A DNA stretch of 37,091 nucleotides, taken from an uncultured Paraglaciecola sp. (GTDB lineage: Bacteria > Pseudomonadota > Gammaproteobacteria > Enterobacterales > Alteromonadaceae). The stretch covers positions 1-37,091 of the forward strand of contig NZ_CAJWCF010000044.1 of NCBI RefSeq assembly GCF_913020055.1, read 5' to 3'. Below, piece by piece: positions 17,768 to 27,249 of this stretch. The translations under genes were made by a program, and so were the position numbers. The stretch's first letter is position 1. Each line of letters opens with the position of its first letter. The notes below the pieces were generated by a model. The model saw only the letters and a program-made list of their open reading frames with translations, was not told where the DNA came from and did no database searches.

Positions 17768-18004
17768 ATGGCCAAAGTATGTCAAGTTACAGGCAAGCGT
17801 CCAGCGGTAGGTAACAACCGCTCTCACGCGAAAAATTCGACTCGTCGTCGTTTTTTGCCAAACCTTCAATCCCACCGTTTTTGGGTTGAAAGTGAAAACC
17901 GTTTCGTGAAATTACGTTTATCTGTTAAAGGTATGCGTATTATTGATAAAAAAGGCATCGATACAGTATTGTCTGATATGCGTGCCAACGGTGTTAAAGT
18001 TTAA
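17768..18004 (+). CDS. rpmB: 50S ribosomal protein L28
   Basis: 78 aa, the usual L28 length. The sequence opens with [20 protein letters not shown] and contains the basic [20 protein letters not shown] core, ending in GVKV. The ATG at 17768 is preceded by TTGGAG; an open extension upstream is not part of the protein. It is followed 11 nt later by rpmG, and the two are cotranscribed as in most gammaproteobacteria. Confidence 0.98.
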   Translation: MAKVCQVTGKRPAVGNNRSHAKNSTRRRFLPNLQSHRFWVESENRFVKLRLSVKGMRIIDKKGIDTVLSDMRANGVKV

Positions 18005-18015
18005 GGAAGCAGATT

Positions 18016-18171
18016 ATGCGCGAAAAAATTAAATTAGTGTCTAGTGCTGGTACAGGCTTTTATTACACTACAGATAAAAACAAACGTAATATGCCTGGCA
18101 AAATGGAGATCAAAAAGTTTGATCCTAAAATTCGTCAGCACGTTTTGTTTAAAGAAGCTAAAATCAAGTAA
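18016..18171 (+). CDS. rpmG: 50S ribosomal protein L33
   Basis: 51 aa, read directly from the sequence: it begins [19 protein letters not shown] and ends with [10 protein letters not shown]. This is the zinc-free (C-minus) form of L33, with no CxxC pairs. It has an AAGGA site before the ATG and is followed by a strong terminator. Confidence 0.98.
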   Translation: MREKIKLVSSAGTGFYYTTDKNKRNMPGKMEIKKFDPKIRQHVLFKEAKIK

Positions 18172-18195
18172 ATTTATTGGTTTTGTCTCCTGAAG

Positions 18196-18219
18196 AACCC
18201 GGCTTTTGCCGGGTTTTTT
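18196..18219 (+). terminator. Intrinsic terminator of rpmB-rpmG
   Basis: AACCCGGC (18196-18203) and GCCGGGTT (18208-18215) form a perfect stem around TTTT and run into a T-tract to 18219. Confidence 0.95.
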
Positions 18220-18321
18220 GCGTTTATACCTGCCACTTTCTGAGGGAATACTTCTTTGCTGGGATTGGTATTACGCCTTATGTCATAATGGCCATACATA
18301 CTTAGTCGGTTTTAGTTTCAT

Positions 18322-18783
18322 ATGATCAAGTTATCTCAGCGGGCTTGGAACAATGTCATCATTGTCAGTATGTTAATACTGATCGTGTTATTCAATTTCA
18401 GTAGTAATTTTCTAAATGAAGAAAGCGATGAGACTTCATCTATACTCACTCTTGTGCCTGCGAATATGACAATCACTACCATGCAGTTTGAGCAAGAAAA
18501 GGTAGAGCGAATTGGTCAAGGTTGGCGAGCAGCATCTGGAATGTATAGTAATGAAAGGCTTGTAAGCTTAGTTGAAAGTTGGAACAAAGCTGAGGTTAGC
18601 CTATTTGACCAAGACCTAAGTGGGCAGTTGTCTGGCCCCTTAGTAAAAGTCTGGTTTGCGGGCCAGGCGTTGCCTATTGGCTATCAGTTTATGCAACTGG
18701 CGGATAAAACCTTAGTGAAAGTCGACCAAAAAACATATCAGCTAATCAGTCCTCGTTATTCAATGTTAATTTTATCCGAGTAA
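18322..18783 (+). CDS. Hypothetical membrane-anchored protein upstream of mutM
   Basis: 153 aa, not recognised by name. One membrane helix (about residues 10-29, NNVIIVSMLILIVLFNFSS) is followed by a soluble domain of about 120 aa, probably periplasmic. It shows a regular alternation of polar and hydrophobic residues (PLVKVWFAGQALPIGYQFMQ, KTYQLISPRYSMLILSE). It has no catalytic motif. Its stop lies only 3 nt before the mutM start, so the two are almost certainly cotranscribed. The meaning of this pairing is unknown. Confidence 0.78.
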   Translation: MIKLSQRAWNNVIIVSMLILIVLFNFSSNFLNEESDETSSILTLVPANMTITTMQFEQEKVERIGQGWRAASGMYSNERLVSLVESWNKAEVSLFDQDLSGQLSGPLVKVWFAGQALPIGYQFMQLADKTLVKVDQKTYQLISPRYSMLILSE

Positions 18784-18786
18784 AAC

Positions 18787-19599
18787 ATGCCAGAATTACC
18801 AGAAGTGGAAGTAAGTCGGTTAGGCATTAGTCCTCACCTTGAAAATCAAGTTATTCAAACCATCATCGTGCGTAAGCGCCAATTACGCTGGCCAATTCCA
18901 GAAGATATACATCAAGCTGAAGGTTTGGTTATCACTTCCATCAGGCGCCGAGCAAAATATTTACTATTAGATACCAGCAAAGGCAGTATAGTTCTGCATT
19001 TAGGCATGTCGGGTAAGTTGTGTGTCGTTGACTCTGATACTGAGGTGAAGAAACACGATCATTTGGATATTGTTATGCAAAATGGCGTATGTTTGCGTTT
19101 TAACGATGCACGGAGGTTTGGATCTTGTCTATGGCAAGGCCGTGATGAGCCTACGCTAAGTTTGTTAGCGTCACTTGGTCCTGAGCCACTAACCGATGAA
19201 TTTGATGGCGCTAGACTGTTTGAGTTGTCTCGCAGTAAATCTGTCGCGGTGAAAAATTTTATAATGGACAATAAAATAGTAGTGGGGGTTGGCAATATTT
19301 ATGCTAACGAATCATTATTTATTGCCGGCATTGATCCTAGAAAACCAGCCAACAAAGTCACTAAAAAACGTTACGTGCAACTCGCAGACATTATTAAAAA
19401 AGTGTTAGCCAGCGCGATTGAGCAAGGCGGTACAACGCTTAAAGATTTTATGCAAGCAGATGGGCAACCTGGGTATTTTGCACAACAACTGCTGGTTTAC
19501 GGTCGAGCGGGTGAAAATTGCGATGCGTGTCGCTCAACCATTAAGTCAGTCACTATTGGGCAGCGTAACACTTTTTACTGTGAAACCTGCCAACGCTAA
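18787..19599 (+). CDS. mutM: Formamidopyrimidine-DNA glycosylase (Fpg/MutM)
   Basis: A 270-aa bifunctional DNA glycosylase/AP lyase that removes 8-oxoguanine and ring-opened purines. The N-terminus MPELPEVEVSRLGI provides the catalytic Pro2 and Glu3, which fixes the start codon. The conserved lysine is in RRAKYLLLD. The helix-two-turn-helix VVGVGNIYANESLF is followed by the C-terminal zinc finger CDAC...CETCQR. All key residues are present. It is in the conserved rpmB-rpmG-mutM-coaD order, here with a small membrane protein gene inserted before mutM. Confidence 0.98.
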   Translation: MPELPEVEVSRLGISPHLENQVIQTIIVRKRQLRWPIPEDIHQAEGLVITSIRRRAKYLLLDTSKGSIVLHLGMSGKLCVVDSDTEVKKHDHLDIVMQNGVCLRFNDARRFGSCLWQGRDEPTLSLLASLGPEPLTDEFDGARLFELSRSKSVAVKNFIMDNKIVVGVGNIYANESLFIAGIDPRKPANKVTKKRYVQLADIIKKVLASAIEQGGTTLKDFMQADGQPGYFAQQLLVYGRAGENCDACRSTIKSVTIGQRNTFYCETCQR

Positions 19600-19629
19600 G
19601 AGGGTGCTCTCAGCGTGGCAAAGAGCGCT

Positions 19630-20139
<510 letters not shown>

Positions 20140-20206
20140 TTAATTTGGTTTAAGGCTAACCCAAGTCGGATGAGTTTTACTAATTTATTTGTCTTAATAG
20201 TGAGTA

Positions 20207-21238
20207 TCAAAAATTCCAATAGCCAAGCTTTTTTCGCATCTTAAGTTTTCGGAATAGATTGCGTGGCTTAGCTTTTAACCCTAAAGGAGGTGATTGAATT
20301 GTTTTTTCTACCGCATCTAATACACGTGCTGAGGACTTTCCATCGAAGTAAGGGTGCATCAAACTTGTATTATGTTTGATTTTTTTTAGTAATGATTGGT
20401 CTGCTTTTAAAGCTTGTTCAATGGCTGAAAATAAGTCTGTGGGCTCGAATATATTCAATAAATGGGCTTCCGGTTCTTTATTTTTGAAAGTGACAATTGG
20501 TTTATTAAGTAAGCCAAATTCAGTAATTATTGATGATGTATCAGATACAATTACATCAGCCGTTTGTAAAACAGGAGCGAGCTCAGAGGTTTCTATTACA
20601 TGTAGGTTGTCACTGCTTATACTTTGATACTGTTGAACTATATTCTCTGCCATTTTGGGATGAAATTTAATTATCCATTGCCAGTCTTTATAGGTCTTAG
20701 CTAATTTGTTTATTTCATCAAATAAGGCACTTGCTGAAGTCAATGCGGGTGAAAAAGTAGGAGCATAAAGTATTGTTTTCACATTACGTTTATTTGGCCA
20801 GTCGTAGACTGGAGCATTAAATAATGTATCTGTTTTGGGCCAACCTGTTTCTACTACAGAAAAGTGCGGGTGAGTTGTACGTATTTGCTCGAATCGACTA
20901 GTGAAAAATGGACCTTGGGTACAATATAAGTCAAAACACCCTCGCTCACGAAAATGTCCTTTTTTCTTCCACTCAAAACCATGGAAAATTTGTACTTTTA
21001 AACCAGGAATAAAGTCTGGCACTAAATTTCCTGGCACTAATATGGCTCTAGGGTTGTAATCTACTGCTTGTTTTACAGTATCTAATACTTTTTCATCTTG
21101 ATGAAAATAATCAGGATTTATTTCGTTTCCCTCGACAAACCAAGCAATACTGTCGCCACGACTGCGGATCTCTTGTTGCAAAGGGCGTAATATTTCAAAT
21201 GCGTAATTGTGAGCAATATAAAATAGATAGTGCTTCAC
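20207..21238 (-). CDS. CDP-glycerol glycerophosphotransferase-like protein
   Basis: 343 aa of the TagB/TagF (Glyphos_transf) fold. Family motifs include IFHGFEWKKKGHF, VETGWPKTDTLF, KTILYAPTFSP and the C-terminal donor-binding VSDTSSIITEFGLLNKPIVTF. These enzymes move glycerol phosphate (or ribitol phosphate) from a CDP carrier to a lipid or glycan. There is no signal peptide, so it is probably a peripheral cytoplasmic-face protein. It overlaps the upstream cytidylyltransferase by 4 nt (ATGA), so the donor-making and donor-using steps are translationally coupled. In this Gram-negative setting the acceptor is more likely LPS core or capsule than teichoic acid; that is inference. Confidence 0.85.
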   Translation of the reverse strand: MKHYLFYIAHNYAFEILRPLQQEIRSRGDSIAWFVEGNEINPDYFHQDEKVLDTVKQAVDYNPRAILVPGNLVPDFIPGLKVQIFHGFEWKKKGHFRERGCFDLYCTQGPFFTSRFEQIRTTHPHFSVVETGWPKTDTLFNAPVYDWPNKRNVKTILYAPTFSPALTSASALFDEINKLAKTYKDWQWIIKFHPKMAENIVQQYQSISSDNLHVIETSELAPVLQTADVIVSDTSSIITEFGLLNKPIVTFKNKEPEAHLLNIFEPTDLFSAIEQALKADQSLLKKIKHNTSLMHPYFDGKSSARVLDAVEKTIQSPPLGLKAKPRNLFRKLKMRKKLGYWNF

Positions 21239-21630
21239 GCCTTTTCCTTGATTATTTCAATGACTTCCGTGGTCGAAATAGAAGGTGTTCGAGGTAAGTA
21301 AACTACGTCACAATACTTTTTTAGGTGGTCAAATCGGCCTTCCCAATCATCGCCCATAACTAAAATGTCTGCGTTATGAGAAGTAATATATTCGGCTTTT
21401 AAGTCTAATGAATCTTCTACGAATACCTCGTCTACAAATTTTAATGAAGAGATGATTTCCAATCGGCTTTTTAGCGGATAAATAGGTTCTCGCCCTTTTT
21501 TATCTCTATTAAGCTCATCAGATGAAACTCCAACTATTAAATGACTGCCTAGAGACTTTGCTCGCTTCAGCAATTTTATATGCCCGATGTGCAAAACATC
21601 ATAGGTTCCAAATGTTATTATTCTATTCAC
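21235..21630 (-). CDS. Glycerol-3-phosphate cytidylyltransferase-like (TagD family)
   Basis: 131 aa, the size of TagD. The nucleotidyltransferase motif GTYDVLHIGHIKLLKRAKSLG gives the HxGH site, and RTPSISTTEVI is the second signature (RTxxISTT). The expected reaction is CTP plus sn-glycerol 3-phosphate to CDP-glycerol. Related enzymes using other phosphates cannot be excluded from sequence alone, but the overlap with a CDP-glycerol phosphotransferase-like gene supports this substrate. The 228-nt gap upstream to wzi holds no recognisable JUMPstart or other named element. Confidence 0.85.
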   Translation of the reverse strand: MNRIITFGTYDVLHIGHIKLLKRAKSLGSHLIVGVSSDELNRDKKGREPIYPLKSRLEIISSLKFVDEVFVEDSLDLKAEYITSHNADILVMGDDWEGRFDHLKKYCDVVYLPRTPSISTTEVIEIIKEKA

Positions 21631-21858
21631 CGCTACCTACTTTTAAAAAGCTGAATTTCTAATAAAGCCGCCGTTGAGGCTTATTGTTTTTAGCTTTCGC
21701 TAAATATATTCCGTATGATATCGGTTAGTTGAAGATTAGTAAAAGCCGCTCTTTGATACTTAAAGTGTGTTTGATTTAATTTAGTCATTTATAAGTAGTC
21801 TTCAAAGCAGATTATTTAAGTCCCCCTAGTTTAAAAACTAAAAAATATTTTGTTGGAG

Positions 21859-23334
21859 ATGATGTTGTTAAAAGTTCGACAGAGACATTTTTACTGTCTT
21901 TTTATTTGCCTAGTCTGGTCAATCAAAGGTTGGTGCTCTCCTTGGATAGGTACACTTGAACCACAGCTACATCAAGATTTACAAGTGCTGGTGGAATGGA
22001 GAATACTAGACGCATCAGTAAGCAGTTACCCTGTTCCTTGGAAAGGCATTGCAGAGCAATTAGAAAAACTCCAAATACAATCTCTTCCAAGTATTCCAGC
22101 CACTTCAGCGCAGCGATTGAAACACTATTTACAAGCGCATAAAAAACAAACGGGCCAGTCAGTTATTAGCCTGTATGGAGCAACGGACAACAGCCGATTC
22201 ATCGGATTGAATGGTGTGCAGGCTGAAAAAGTCAAACTTAACATTACTAAAGAGTTTTATGCTGGCCGTTGGGCTGGGCAGGTCTCTGCAAACCGTGAAC
22301 GTGGAGGCAAAAATCATTTTGACCAAAGTTTTTTGGCTTATCAATTTGGTGATTGGAATCTACGTGTTGGATCATTGAACCAGTGGTGGGGGCCAGCACA
22401 ATCTAGCAGTCTTATTATGTCTAATAATGCCAGGCCTTTGCCCTCTATCAGCTTTTCCCGCTCACAAGCCACCCGTTCTGAAAATAAATGGTTAAGTTAC
22501 CTTGGCCCTTGGTTTCTCACAGCTCAAATTGGCCAATTAGAAAGTCAAAGGACAGTGCCTGATACTAAATTATGGATGACGCGTTTTAATTTCAGCCCCG
22601 TTTCAGGTTTAGAGGTGGGGTTGTCATGGAGTGCTATGTGGGGTGGTGAGGGGCAAGCCAATTCTGTTGGTGACTTGTTTAAGGTTCTTACATTTCAAAC
22701 GGAATGTGTAAACGGTGAGACAAGCTGTGATGATGCTTTAGAATCCAAGTCGGGTAATCACATCGCGGGCTTTGATTTTAAATACAGTATGCTGGTGTTC
22801 AATCGGCCTTTTAGCATATATGGGCAACGTATTGGTGAAGATGCGATTGACTACTATCGTGTTACCGATAACGCTAATTTGATTGGTTTATCAACTTACC
22901 TGTGGGGCAATAAAGTGTTTGTCGAGTCTAGCGACACTAATTTTGCATGCTCTAATGCCGGTAACGATGAAAAAAATTGTTTTTATGAGCACTGTACTTA
23001 TCAATCTGGTTATCGTCGATATGGTCGTTCTATAGGTAGTAGTTTTGATAGTGATGCCAGGATGCTCACGCTAGGTATGAATAAAAGCTTTCACGATGGT
23101 GACTTATTTGAACTAGTTGTTAATCGCCTAACACTTAATGAAGATAAAGAGTCACCTTCGCCTGTTCTTAATGGTCTGAGTGAGAAAGTATTCAGGCTTA
23201 GCGGTTTTTATCAAACTAATTACGGTGATTGGTTAGTTAAATTGGGTGCAAGCATTGAATATGCAGAAGTGGATAATGCCGATGCTGAAACCGATAGCTT
23301 GATATTTGCTGAGATAAAATACCGACTTAATTAG
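21859..23334 (+). CDS. Capsule assembly Wzi family outer-membrane protein
   Basis: About 491 aa. A signal peptide (FYCLFICLVWSIKGWCS) precedes PWIGTLEPQLHQDLQVLVEWRIL, the typical N-terminus of Wzi-like proteins. The rest alternates like an outer-membrane beta barrel, with the family motif WNLRVGSLNQWWGPAQSSSLIMSNNARPLPSISFSR, and ends in a strand (FAEIKYRLN). Wzi holds group 1 capsule at the surface; the wider family also associates with exopolysaccharide and LPS. Four cysteines in the middle (CVNGETSCDD, FACSN, KNCFYEHC) may form disulfides in surface loops. The start is uncertain: GGAG directly precedes two ATGs (21859, 21862) and is best spaced for a TTG at 21865. Confidence 0.85.
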   Translation: MMLLKVRQRHFYCLFICLVWSIKGWCSPWIGTLEPQLHQDLQVLVEWRILDASVSSYPVPWKGIAEQLEKLQIQSLPSIPATSAQRLKHYLQAHKKQTGQSVISLYGATDNSRFIGLNGVQAEKVKLNITKEFYAGRWAGQVSANRERGGKNHFDQSFLAYQFGDWNLRVGSLNQWWGPAQSSSLIMSNNARPLPSISFSRSQATRSENKWLSYLGPWFLTAQIGQLESQRTVPDTKLWMTRFNFSPVSGLEVGLSWSAMWGGEGQANSVGDLFKVLTFQTECVNGETSCDDALESKSGNHIAGFDFKYSMLVFNRPFSIYGQRIGEDAIDYYRVTDNANLIGLSTYLWGNKVFVESSDTNFACSNAGNDEKNCFYEHCTYQSGYRRYGRSIGSSFDSDARMLTLGMNKSFHDGDLFELVVNRLTLNEDKESPSPVLNGLSEKVFRLSGFYQTNYGDWLVKLGASIEYAEVDNADAETDSLIFAEIKYRLN

Positions 23335-24068
23335 GCATTAGCTGCTTTGTTTTCTACCGTATGGTTATAGGCAGATAGCAGTGCTTGCCAATCAGCAGTT
23401 TGCCAATGAATCTTGTGTAATCGCTGTTCTTTTTCAAATGAGCGTTTTAGGCGTTGAATATTAGTGCTCTTCCAAGCACTGCCTGATTTTACTGCGCATT
23501 TATCAAAATCAATTAACCAAGCTTTTTGTTCGTTGTCGAGCATAATATTGTGGATATTTAAATCGTGATGATAAATCTGCTGATTGTGAAATTCGGCAAT
23601 AGTTTGACCTATTTTTTGGCATACATCCTCAGGTAGGTTTTGATTAAGTAAAATGTGGTGTAAGTCTTGGGCATTGGGGATTTTTGTTGAAATAAGATCT
23701 GCTTGGTAATACAAACCTCTCCTATTTAACATGGCAGCAATAGGCGCGGGACAAGCTAAATCAAGGGTGCGCATATGCTGCAGTAAAGTAAATTCTTGCC
23801 ATGCACGGGACTGCTCAAGTCCGGTATACAGATATTGGTCACTCAGCACTTTGCCAATCAACCCGCCTCGGCGATAATGACGTAATACATATTCATTTTT
23901 GTTATGTTCGAAAAAATAGGTCGTGCCGCGGCCTTTGGCTTGGCCAGTTATGGCATTTTGCGCTTGCCAATATTGACCTGTAAACATTTGGGGGGTGGGC
24001 TCAGAGAAATGTTCTGCATCAAATAACATGACATGTGAGTTAATAGTTTTTTGCTGGATAATAGCCAT
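23331..24068 (-). CDS. kdkA: 3-deoxy-D-manno-octulosonic acid kinase (KdkA)
   Basis: A 245-aa kinase with a protein-kinase-like fold that phosphorylates the Kdo of lipid A-Kdo. The glycine-rich start GQAKGRGTTYFFEHN, the KdkA-typical HYRRGGLIGKVLSDQYLYTG, the catalytic loop YHHDLNIHNIMLD (about residue 165) and the metal-binding IDFDKC are all present. It overlaps the convergent wzi gene by 4 nt. In Haemophilus and Vibrio, KdkA goes with a WaaA that adds a single Kdo; waaA is 1.2 kb away here, so the same core chemistry is likely. Confidence 0.93.
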   Translation of the reverse strand: MAIIQQKTINSHVMLFDAEHFSEPTPQMFTGQYWQAQNAITGQAKGRGTTYFFEHNKNEYVLRHYRRGGLIGKVLSDQYLYTGLEQSRAWQEFTLLQHMRTLDLACPAPIAAMLNRRGLYYQADLISTKIPNAQDLHHILLNQNLPEDVCQKIGQTIAEFHNQQIYHHDLNIHNIMLDNEQKAWLIDFDKCAVKSGSAWKSTNIQRLKRSFEKEQRLHKIHWQTADWQALLSAYNHTVENKAANA

Positions 24069-24176
24069 GTTACAATTTTGACTCAGGAGTAATATTCGTA
24101 TTGTATACGGAATACTTACGTAAGTGCAGACTCAGATAGCTGTTTTATGTGTCGACAAATTGAGTAACCCCCATCT

Positions 24177-25253
24177 ATGAAAAAGCACCTTTCTAGTGAA
24201 TCACAGTCAGATGAAATTGAATTGATTATTGGTAACTCAAATTCAAATTTTTCGGGTGTGACATCCACGATGTTGCAGGTCATGTCTTATCAAAAAGAGC
24301 TGATTAACTTACGTATAATGGGTCGCCATTTTTTACCTGACCAGGCATTGGCTATCAGTTTTTGGCAAACTGCAAAAATGTGTAGAACACCACTCAAAAG
24401 TGGCAAGTGGCGTATTTTTCACGCCCGCCGAGTAGACGAAATGATCCAAGGTGTACTACTTAAATATTTGTTCAGAGCAAAAATTAAGTTGGTATTTAGT
24501 TCTGCTGCACAGCGTAAACGTTCTGCCTCAACTGTGTGGTTAACGCGAAAAATGGATGCAGTTATTGCGGTAAGTAAAAGATCGGCAGGTTTTTTATGTG
24601 ACCCCCCCAATTTAGTCAATCCCCATGGCGTGCAAGTTAATGACTACCTTCCAGCTAAAGATAAACAGCAAGCTTGGGCTGATTTAGGTTATGGCGGTAA
24701 ATATGGCATTGGTATTTTAGGCCGTGTCAGAAAACAAAAAGGTGTGCATCTATTTGTTGAAGCATGCATTGAGCTATTTGACAAATATCCCGAGTATCAT
24801 TGTGTGGTTGTTGGTGCAATTTCATCCAGCAATAAAGAGTTTGTCGAGCAATTAAAAAGTAAAGCAGCACAAGCCAATATGACCGACCGAATTATCTTTA
24901 CCGGTGAATTGCCATTTGAACAAATACCTAAAATATTTAGTGCCCTGTCTTTGGTTTCAGCACTCAGTGATAACGAGGGGTTTGGTTTAACCGTATTGGA
25001 AGCAATGAGCAGTGGTGCTGCAGTCCTAGCAACCGAAGCTGGGGCGTGGGAGGAAATAGTTCGTCCAGCAGTTGATGGTTATATTGTGCCGGTAAATAAC
25101 CAACAAGCGGTGACTGAGAAAATGGACTTATTATTATCTGATCCTGAAAAACTAACCCAAATGGGCATAGAAGGGCGAAAACGAGTTGAGACTAGTTATC
25201 GTGTGGAAGACGAGGCAATTCGTTTAATTGAGTTTTTCCGTACCTTACAATAG
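24177..25253 (+). CDS. Glycosyltransferase family 4/1 (LPS core type)
   Basis: A 358-aa GT-B enzyme. The C-terminal domain has ILGRVRKQKGVHLFVEA, RIIFTGELPFEQIPKIFSAL and the donor-binding E-x7-E pattern in SDNEGFGLTVLEAMSSGAAVLAT (about residues 265-290). The N-terminal half (FHARRVDEMIQG, AVIAVSKRS, NPHGVQVNDYLP) resembles the LpcC/LpsE-like mannosyl and glucosyl transferases of LPS core synthesis. No membrane helix is present. An in-frame stop just upstream makes the ATG at 24177 the first possible start. Its position between kdkA and waaA supports an inner-core role; the sugar cannot be told. Confidence 0.88.
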   Translation: MKKHLSSESQSDEIELIIGNSNSNFSGVTSTMLQVMSYQKELINLRIMGRHFLPDQALAISFWQTAKMCRTPLKSGKWRIFHARRVDEMIQGVLLKYLFRAKIKLVFSSAAQRKRSASTVWLTRKMDAVIAVSKRSAGFLCDPPNLVNPHGVQVNDYLPAKDKQQAWADLGYGGKYGIGILGRVRKQKGVHLFVEACIELFDKYPEYHCVVVGAISSSNKEFVEQLKSKAAQANMTDRIIFTGELPFEQIPKIFSALSLVSALSDNEGFGLTVLEAMSSGAAVLATEAGAWEEIVRPAVDGYIVPVNNQQAVTEKMDLLLSDPEKLTQMGIEGRKRVETSYRVEDEAIRLIEFFRTLQ

Positions 25254-25288
25254 GGCTCTCCTAAAGAAGAGTGTTATTTGAGTAGGTG

Positions 25289-26590
25289 TTAAGACGTTAT
25301 GACATCTAGGGTTTTTTGTATCGCGCCACTGTTATCCGTTAACACTTGTTTGCCAGCTTCACCTGCGCGTTTCCTTTGTTCAGGATTGTCTAACCAGATT
25401 TTACAGGCCGACTCAATTTGATGTGCATCTGTCACCGACAGTAACGCACCGCTATCGGCTAAAGCTTTACAGATAGCGGGATTATTATAAGTCGATTCTC
25501 CCATCAAAATAGGCACACCTACAGCTGCAGGCTCCAAAGCATTGTGTCCACCTCTATCAGCTAAACTGCCACCTACAAAACTAATATCTGCCAATGCGTA
25601 GATAGAGCGTAATTTACCCATTTGATCGCATAACAGCACTTGAGTAGCGGATTTGCAGGCTTTTGCTTCACTCATCAAAACGGTTTCAATGTTCTGTTTT
25701 TGTAATAGTTGATGAACCTTTTCAAAGCGTTGAGGATGACGAGGTACAATGACTAACAATAACTGTGGGTAAGCTGTCACCAAAGCCAAATAGGCTTCTA
25801 ATAAAATTTGTTCCTCAGGTTCATGGGTGCTTCCAGCCACGATTAGTAGGCGTTGTTCTAAGGCAAAGTTAGTTCTTATTGTTTGACTCAGTGCAATGTC
25901 TTGAGCAGAAATGGTCAGATCGAATTTAATATTATTGGTCAAAGTTAGCTTTTCAGGAGCCACTCCAAGGGTCAGATAGTTTTGGTAATCTCTATTGTCT
26001 TGGGCACAAATTCCAGTAATTTTTTCAAACATAGGCTTAAATAAAGAGGGAAATTTTTGATAGGTCTTAGTCGACTTTTCACTCATTCTACCGTTGATGA
26101 TAAAAATAGGGATACTCAAACCCCAACATTGATTGCACAGATTTGGCCACAGTTCCATTTCATTTATGAGCACTTTAGTAGGACGTTTTGTTTTTAGAAA
26201 AAGCGTTACAAAGAGCGGAAAATCATAGGGTAGGTAAGCATGCTCAACACGATCGGCAAACAACAACTTAACCCTATCTGCACCGGTGGTCGTATTGGTT
26301 GTGATGGTAATACTTTGTTTAGGGTTTTGAGTTAATAGCTGTTCAACCAAAGTTTGTATTGCCACCACTTCACCCACAGAGGCGCAATGGATCAATAAAA
26401 CATCCTTATTGTTGCCATGATTTTGGGTAAACCCATAACGAGATAAACGTGCTTTTGTGTAGCCAGGTTTGCGCCTGAGCATCTGATAAATAAAGTGACA
26501 AAGTGCCAAAGGAATTATAAAAAGCCAAATTAATGAATAACCGAGTAACACAATTTTTTGCTTGGTACTGGGTGTAAAAGATGTGGTCAT
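25289..26590 (-). CDS. waaA: 3-deoxy-D-manno-octulosonic acid transferase (WaaA/KdtA)
   Basis: A 433-aa GT-B enzyme that attaches Kdo to lipid IVA at the inner membrane. An N-terminal membrane anchor (about residues 11-35, KIVLLGYSLIWLFIIPLALCHFIYQ) precedes RRKPGYTKARLSRYGF. The catalytic base lies in IHCASVGEVVAIQTL. The family motifs EMELWPNLCNQCW, NGRMSEKS and AGSTHEPEEQILLEAY follow, with GGHNALEPAAVGVPILMG in the donor site. It is convergent with the GT4 gene, 35 nt apart. With kdkA nearby it is probably monofunctional, adding one Kdo. Confidence 0.97.
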   Translation of the reverse strand: MTTSFTPSTKQKIVLLGYSLIWLFIIPLALCHFIYQMLRRKPGYTKARLSRYGFTQNHGNNKDVLLIHCASVGEVVAIQTLVEQLLTQNPKQSITITTNTTTGADRVKLLFADRVEHAYLPYDFPLFVTLFLKTKRPTKVLINEMELWPNLCNQCWGLSIPIFIINGRMSEKSTKTYQKFPSLFKPMFEKITGICAQDNRDYQNYLTLGVAPEKLTLTNNIKFDLTISAQDIALSQTIRTNFALEQRLLIVAGSTHEPEEQILLEAYLALVTAYPQLLLVIVPRHPQRFEKVHQLLQKQNIETVLMSEAKACKSATQVLLCDQMGKLRSIYALADISFVGGSLADRGGHNALEPAAVGVPILMGESTYNNPAICKALADSGALLSVTDAHQIESACKIWLDNPEQRKRAGEAGKQVLTDNSGAIQKTLDVITS

Positions 26591-26787
26591 GGCTTATGCG
26601 TATATTTGAGAGTAAATAGAACAATGCTTACTTTAGCAGGTTTTACCTTATACGAAAGTGTCATTATTTTAAATTGCGCCATACTGTAGCTAATCTAAAA
26701 GATTGAAATGTAATTGATTTTTATTAATTTATGGCTTTTTTTTGAAACTCATTTAGTATAAAAATACACCCTGACTGGAGTTCGTTT

Positions 26788-27243
26788 TTGAATCAAATTC
26801 GCCAACATTTCCGCTCAATGTTATTTGTCAGTCTAGGATGTTTCTTATCTGTAGCCTCTTCGGCAGATAGCCAAATTCCAGCGATACGTGTTGTGGTGAA
26901 TCCATCGGTTGAATCTAAAAATATTAGTGTCGAACAAATCCGAAGAATTTTCTCTATGCGTCAAACTGCGTGGTCTAATGACCAAGCTATCACTGTTTAT
27001 GTGCTCTCAAATCAGCATCAAACGCACAAAACTTTCAGTACTAAAGTACTTGGAATGTTTCCTTATCAACTTGATCGTATATGGAACAAATTGGTTTATT
27101 CAGGATTAGGGGAGGAACCAATAAAGGTACAAAGCGAGCTAGAGATGCTCGAACGTGTTAGTCAGAAACCAGGTGCTATTGGGTACGTAATGCAGCTGGC
27201 GAATGACGACAATGTCAATATTATTAAAGTGTTAGGGGAGTAA
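26788..27243 (+). CDS. Small periplasmic phosphate-binding-like (PBP domain) protein
   Basis: 151 aa with a signal peptide (MLFVSLGCFLSVASSA) and a mature part of about 120 aa resembling a half-size PstS-type domain. Typical pieces are IRVVVNPSVESKNISVEQIRRIFSMRQTAWSND, ITVYVLSNQHQTHKTF, the RIWNKLVYSG segment and KPGAIGYVMQL. It is too short for a whole two-lobed binding protein and lacks transporter partners. It is the first gene of a tight unit with an outer-membrane barrel gene (6 nt downstream) and a GGDEF/EAL gene, so it may deliver a signal to that sensor. The TTG start at 26788 has CTGGAG 7 nt upstream; the next ATG is ten codons later. Confidence 0.82.
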   Translation: MNQIRQHFRSMLFVSLGCFLSVASSADSQIPAIRVVVNPSVESKNISVEQIRRIFSMRQTAWSNDQAITVYVLSNQHQTHKTFSTKVLGMFPYQLDRIWNKLVYSGLGEEPIKVQSELEMLERVSQKPGAIGYVMQLANDDNVNIIKVLGE

Positions 27244-27249
27244 CTAAAT

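Noticed and set aside
26591..26787. Pho box upstream of the phosphate-binding-like gene
   Set aside because: Only a single GTGTCAT-like half-site is visible; there is no paired CTGTCAT repeat at 11-bp spacing.
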